Below the pieces are notes generated by a model. That model made no database searches, was not told the DNA's origin, and saw only the letters and a program-made list of their open reading frames with translations. Below, in pieces: positions 6,430 through 9,980 of a stretch of DNA of 9,980 nt; positions within the stretch are counted from its first letter, which is position 1, and each line of letters opens with the position of its first letter. The stretch spans positions 1 through 9,980 of the forward strand of contig CAMDPJ010000072.1 of NCBI GenBank assembly GCA_945903925.1. Direction: 5' to 3'. The translations under genes were made by a program, and so were the position numbers. The DNA comes from Chryseobacterium gleum (GTDB lineage: Bacteria; Bacteroidota; Bacteroidia; Flavobacteriales_C; GCA-002722245).

Positions 6430-8919
6430 ATGGCACACCAGAAATACAACATACGTGATATTCAAAAAATTGTAGTGGGCGAAATCATTTCGCACCACGA
6501 TGATATCTCGGTAGAAAATTTGTTAATCGACAGCCGTAAATTACTTCAAGCAGAAAACGCTGTGTTCTTTGCTATTTCAGGTGATAGACACGACGGACAC
6601 CTTTTCTTAAACGAAGTTTATGCAGGCGGTGTGCGCAACTTTATTGTATCAAAAGACATCAACATTTTAGCATTCCCCAAAAGCAATATTTTAAAAGTAA
6701 ATGATACCGTTGAAGCCTTACAAACTTTAGCAGCGTATCACAGAAAACAATTCACCTATCCAGTAATTGGCATTACAGGTAGCAACGGTAAAACCATTGT
6801 TAAAGAGTGGCTGTACCAGCTATTAGGTAAATCGCAAAGAGTAGTTCGCAGTCCCAAAAGCTACAACTCGCAAATTGGTGTACCACTATCTGTTTGGCTG
6901 TGCGAAGAAGATTACGATTTAGGCATTTTTGAAGCAGGTATTTCGCACGCTGGAGAAATGGCGGCGCTCAAAAAAATGATAGAGCCAACGATTGGAATTT
7001 TTACCAATATCGGACAAGCGCACGACGAAAATTTCGACGATTGGGACGATAAGGCAGAAGAGAAAATTAAACTCTTCACCAATATTAAAATACTCATCTA
7101 CTGCAAAGATTATAAGGCTATACACAAAACGGTGCAAGAGCACGACGTGGTAAAAAACATACCCACTTTCACTTGGTCGCGCTCGGGCAGAGCCAACCTA
7201 CAAATTGGTAAAATTCAAAAGCACGAAAATCAAAGTGTAATACAAGCGGTTCACAACAATAATTTTTTAAGTATTACTATTCCTTTTGCCGATGAAGCAT
7301 CTATAGAAAATGCCATTCATTGTTGGGCGACTTTGCTGCATTTAGGCATCGACAACACCGTAATAGCTGAACGAATGTTGTTGTTAGCGCCGGTGGCTAT
7401 GCGTTTGGAATTGAACGCTGGCATTAACAATTGCACCATCATTAACGATACCTACAACTCCGATTTAGGCTCACTTTCCATCGCTTTGGATTTTATACAA
7501 CAACAAAAACACCACGATAAAAAAACGGTGATCTTGTCGGATATTTTACAAAGCGGACAAGATGAAAGCGAGCTGTATCTGCATGTTGCTTCGTTGCTGA
7601 AAGAAAAAAATATCACACATTTAATTGGAATTGGTGAAGCTATATCAGCGCAGAAAAAATGCTTTGCTTCATTAAAAACCGATTTCTATCCCGATACCAA
7701 CACCTTCTTAAAAAACTTCGACGCCAATAATTTTCACAGTGAAACCATTTTGCTAAAAGGTGCGCGTGCCTTTGGTTTCGAGCAGATAAGTAAAATATTT
7801 CAGCAAAAAATTCACGAAACAATTGTTGAAGTCAACCTCAACGCCATCATTCATAATTTAAATTTCTTTCGCTCTAAACTAAAGCCCGAAACCAAGATTA
7901 TGGCCATGGTGAAAGCTTTATCGTACGGCGCTGGAAGCTATGAAATAGCGCATGTTTTAGAGTTTCACCGCATTGGTTATTTAGGTGTTGCCTATATCGA
8001 TGAAGGCATAGAATTGCGCAAGGCTGGCATCACCACTCCCATCATGATTATGAATCCGCAGCTGCAAGGTTACGACACCATGATTCATTACAAACTAGAA
8101 CCAGAGATTTACAATTTCCGCACACTAAATGCTTTTGAAAGTGCAGTGAATAGAAATGTAAAAGACAGTGATGCACCTTATCCTATCCATATTAAACTCG
8201 ATACCGGCATGCACCGCTTGGGCTTTGAAGATCAAGACATCAATGAGTTGATTATTAAAATCAAGAACAATAAAAAGTTAAAAGTTGAATCCATTTTCTC
8301 TCATCTTTCTTCAAGCGAAGATTTAAAAGAAAGCACTTTTACGCGCGCTCAAATCGAAAACTTTGAAAAGACGAGCGATAAAATTTCTTCTAACTTAGGA
8401 TACTCTGTTACTCTTCATATCTCAAACTCTGCTGGCATCGTAAACTATCCTCAAGCACAATTCAATATGGTTCGTTTGGGGCTTGGTTTGTATGGCGTTG
8501 CCAGCGACCCTGGATATCAAGCACAATTAATGCCAGTAAGCACCGTAAAAAGCACCATCTCTCAAATCAAAAAAATTAAGGTTGGAGATAGCATTGGCTA
8601 CAACCGCAAGGAAATAGCGCAACACGAAATGACTATTGCCACCATACCTATTGGCTACGCCGATGGCTTAAGTCGCAAATTGAGTCAGCGCACAGGAAAA
8701 ATGGTAGTGCACGGAAAACTCGCACCAATTGTAGGTAATGTTTGTATGGATATGACGATGATCGACATCACCGATATTCCAGCCGAAGAAGGCGATGAAG
8801 TAATAGTTTTTGGTGAAGGATATCCTATTACTGAATACGCTAAAGATATGGGTACTATTCCTTATGAAGCCTTAACAAGTTTGGCGGGAAGATTAAAAAG
8901 AGTGTACTACCAAGAGTAA
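6430..8919 (+). CDS. murF/alr: Bifunctional UDP-MurNAc-tripeptide:D-Ala-D-Ala ligase / alanine racemase
   Basis: One frame encodes two cytoplasmic peptidoglycan-precursor enzymes. From the ATG at 6430 (829 residues; a TTG at 6418 is possible but lies in a direct repeat), residues 1 to about 460 are MurF. They show the ATP loop GITGSNGKT (GSNGKT at 117-122), FEAGISHAGEM, FTNIGQAHDENF and the C-terminal-domain motif NDTYNSD (339-345). Residues about 465-829 are a fold-type III alanine racemase. VNLNAIIHNL begins the barrel, Lys495 in MVKALSYGAG should hold PLP, Tyr724 in SIGYNRKE is the second catalytic base, and GNVCMDM is around Cys772. Alr converts L-Ala to D-Ala; MurF ligates D-Ala-D-Ala to the UDP-MurNAc-tripeptide. 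The fusion is a known arrangement in Bacteroidota. All key residues are present in both halves, so both are probably active. It lies 28 bp after tdk. Confidence 0.96.
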   Translation: MAHQKYNIRDIQKIVVGEIISHHDDISVENLLIDSRKLLQAENAVFFAISGDRHDGHLFLNEVYAGGVRNFIVSKDINILAFPKSNILKVNDTVEALQTLAAYHRKQFTYPVIGITGSNGKTIVKEWLYQLLGKSQRVVRSPKSYNSQIGVPLSVWLCEEDYDLGIFEAGISHAGEMAALKKMIEPTIGIFTNIGQAHDENFDDWDDKAEEKIKLFTNIKILIYCKDYKAIHKTVQEHDVVKNIPTFTWSRSGRANLQIGKIQKHENQSVIQAVHNNNFLSITIPFADEASIENAIHCWATLLHLGIDNTVIAERMLLLAPVAMRLELNAGINNCTIINDTYNSDLGSLSIALDFIQQQKHHDKKTVILSDILQSGQDESELYLHVASLLKEKNITHLIGIGEAISAQKKCFASLKTDFYPDTNTFLKNFDANNFHSETILLKGARAFGFEQISKIFQQKIHETIVEVNLNAIIHNLNFFRSKLKPETKIMAMVKALSYGAGSYEIAHVLEFHRIGYLGVAYIDEGIELRKAGITTPIMIMNPQLQGYDTMIHYKLEPEIYNFRTLNAFESAVNRNVKDSDAPYPIHIKLDTGMHRLGFEDQDINELIIKIKNNKKLKVESIFSHLSSSEDLKESTFTRAQIENFEKTSDKISSNLGYSVTLHISNSAGIVNYPQAQFNMVRLGLGLYGVASDPGYQAQLMPVSTVKSTISQIKKIKVGDSIGYNRKEIAQHEMTIATIPIGYADGLSRKLSQRTGKMVVHGKLAPIVGNVCMDMTMIDITDIPAEEGDEVIVFGEGYPITEYAKDMGTIPYEALTSLAGRLKRVYYQE

Positions 8920-8935
8920 AAGTAAGTTGGTCTAT

Positions 8936-9082
8936 TTAAATTGGCGCTCCGCAACTTTTCTTACCACAACCGCAATCTCCACAACCAGCAGTTTTCTTTT
9001 TAGCAAATACCGACGTATACAATTTATACAAAGCAACAGTGCTTGCGGCAGCGATAATAATGTATGTAATTACTTCTTGCAT
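8936..9082 (-). CDS. FeoB-associated Cys-rich membrane protein
   Basis: This 48-residue protein (MQEVITYIIIAAASTVALYK at the start) has one N-terminal membrane helix at about residues 4-20, then a basic stretch (AKKK), and a short Cys/Gly-rich tail with cysteines at 34, 37, 39 and 45 (GCGDCGCGKKSCG). This is the pattern of the FeoB-associated Cys-rich membrane protein family. The gene begins 3 bp after the feoB stop on the same strand, so it is co-transcribed with feoB. The cysteine tail probably faces the cytoplasm and may bind iron or assist ferrous iron transport, but the biochemical role of the family is not established. Its stop lies 16 bp from the convergent murF/alr stop, with no visible terminator hairpin between them. 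Confidence 0.9.
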   Translation of the reverse strand: MQEVITYIIIAAASTVALYKLYTSVFAKKKTAGCGDCGCGKKSCGAPI

Positions 9083-9085
9083 AGT

Positions 9086-9980
9086 TTATAAAATTAAACT
9101 TCCTATTTGAAAAACCAAAAACGAAACCAACCAGGCCATTCCTGTGGTGTAGATCATAGTAATGGTGGCCCATTTCCAACCTCCCGATTCTTTTTTAACC
9201 GCAGCTATTACGGCAACGCATGGAAAATAAATCAACACAAATAACATGAAAGCATAAGCAGCCAGCGGAGTATAAACGCGCTGTCCCTTCTTAGCGCCAT
9301 CGGCAAAAGTATGCTCTTCCAAACGTTTTTTCAGTGTAGAAGAGTTTTCATCTGCACCCTCTTCTGCCTGATACAAAACGCCCATGGTACTCACCACAAT
9401 TTCTTTGGCCGCCATACCTGTAATAAGCGATACGCCCATCTTCCAGTCGAAACCCAAAGGTTCAATAATAGGTTCAACGAAGTGTCCGGCCTGCCCCATA
9501 TAAGAGTTCTCCATTTGCTCAGAAGATGTTTGCTGGTCGTTGCGCGGAAAGTAAGTGAGTGCCCAAATAATTACCGAAGCAATTAAAATCATTCCGCCCA
9601 TTTTTTGTAAATATTGAGATGCATTCCCCCACACGTGCATCACCACCGATTTAGCTGTAGGAATGCGGTAAGGAGGCAATTCCATTACAAAAGGAGAGGC
9701 CTCTGTTTTGAAAATAAAATTCTTGAAAACGAGTGCTACCAATATCGCCAAGATAATTCCGATGATATAAATGGAGAATAAAACAGTGCCAGGATATTCG
9801 GGAAAACAAGCGCCAATCAACAAAATATAAACGGGCAAACGGGCGCTACACGACATAAACGGTGCAATCAGCATCGTGAGTAAACGATTCTTCTTGTCTT
9901 CAATAGTGCGCGTTGCCATTACCGCTGGAACATTACAGCCAAAGCCCATAACGAGCGGAATAAATGATTTACCATGCAAG
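9086..9980 (-). CDS. feoB: Ferrous iron transport protein B, C-terminal part (N-terminus beyond window)
   Basis: The visible 297 residues are the membrane half of FeoB. The first residues read LHGKSFIPLVMGFGCNVPA: this is the conserved internal Gate motif (GFGCNVPA, with its Cys at visible residue 15), so the gene continues upstream past 9980, and the TTG at 9979 is an internal Leu codon, not a start. MSCSARLPVY (42-51) and the second Gate-like motif TGMAAKEIVVSTMG (187-200) follow. Membrane segments are visible near residues 33-59, 65-90, 128-144, 237-261 and 270-293. A soluble acidic loop lies at 146-170. The GTPase domain and any FeoA or regulator gene are outside the window. The protein moves Fe2+ across the inner membrane. 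The Cys-rich partner gene follows 3 bp downstream. Confidence 0.97.
   Translation of the reverse strand, partial: LHGKSFIPLVMGFGCNVPAVMATRTIEDKKNRLLTMLIAPFMSCSARLPVYILLIGACFPEYPGTVLFSIYIIGIILAILVALVFKNFIFKTEASPFVMELPPYRIPTAKSVVMHVWGNASQYLQKMGGMILIASVIIWALTYFPRNDQQTSSEQMENSYMGQAGHFVEPIIEPLGFDWKMGVSLITGMAAKEIVVSTMGVLYQAEEGADENSSTLKKRLEEHTFADGAKKGQRVYTPLAAYAFMLFVLIYFPCVAVIAAVKKESGGWKWATITMIYTTGMAWLVSFLVFQIGSLIL

Noticed and set aside
8920..8935. Bidirectional terminator between murF/alr and the feoB cluster
   Set aside because: The 16-bp gap and its flanks show no stem-loop with a T-run.
9086..9979. FeoB starting at a TTG at 9979
   Set aside because: The residues there are the internal Leu-His-Gly-Lys-Ser motif of FeoB, so the frame continues beyond the window.

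Overview
The window looks like chromosomal DNA from a member of the Bacteroidota. The evidence is a MurF-Alr fusion protein, a large secreted protein of the type carried by the type IX secretion system (N-terminal beta-propeller followed by Ig/PKD-like repeats), a FeoB followed by a short Cys-rich partner, and modest GC content. A genus cannot be given from this stretch.

Layout. (1) Positions 1-2928, minus strand: one uninterrupted reading frame of 976 codons that runs off the left edge. It encodes a signal peptide, a propeller-like domain, two Ig-like modules and five tandem 72-residue repeats (each exactly 216 bp), then the start of a sixth, divergent unit. The C-terminal sorting domain that would prove its export route lies outside the window. 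(2) Positions 2929-3117: a 189-bp leader region with a perfect TGTGA-N6-TCACA palindrome. (3) Positions 3118-5787, minus strand: three genes packed with overlapping stop and start codons. They encode an uncharacterised 207-residue protein, a secreted M28-family zinc aminopeptidase and a WaaE/KdtX-like family 2 glycosyltransferase. (4) Positions 5844-8919, plus strand: thymidine kinase (tdk), then a MurF-Alr fusion that provides D-alanine and adds D-Ala-D-Ala to the peptidoglycan precursor. (5) Positions 8936-9980, minus strand: the C-terminal part of ferrous iron transporter FeoB and, 3 bp downstream, a 48-residue FeoB-associated Cys-rich membrane protein. This cluster converges on murF/alr with only 16 bp between the stop codons.

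Most of the window is envelope biology (cell wall precursor synthesis, surface glycan synthesis, a periplasmic or secreted peptidase, a large surface protein) plus nucleotide salvage and iron uptake. I see no RNA genes, insertion sequences, CRISPR arrays or phage genes. I also see no evidence of a wholly new system. The parts most worth a second look are the tandem-repeat array, the CRP-like palindrome upstream of the large surface protein, and the uncharacterised protein coupled to the peptidase and glycosyltransferase.
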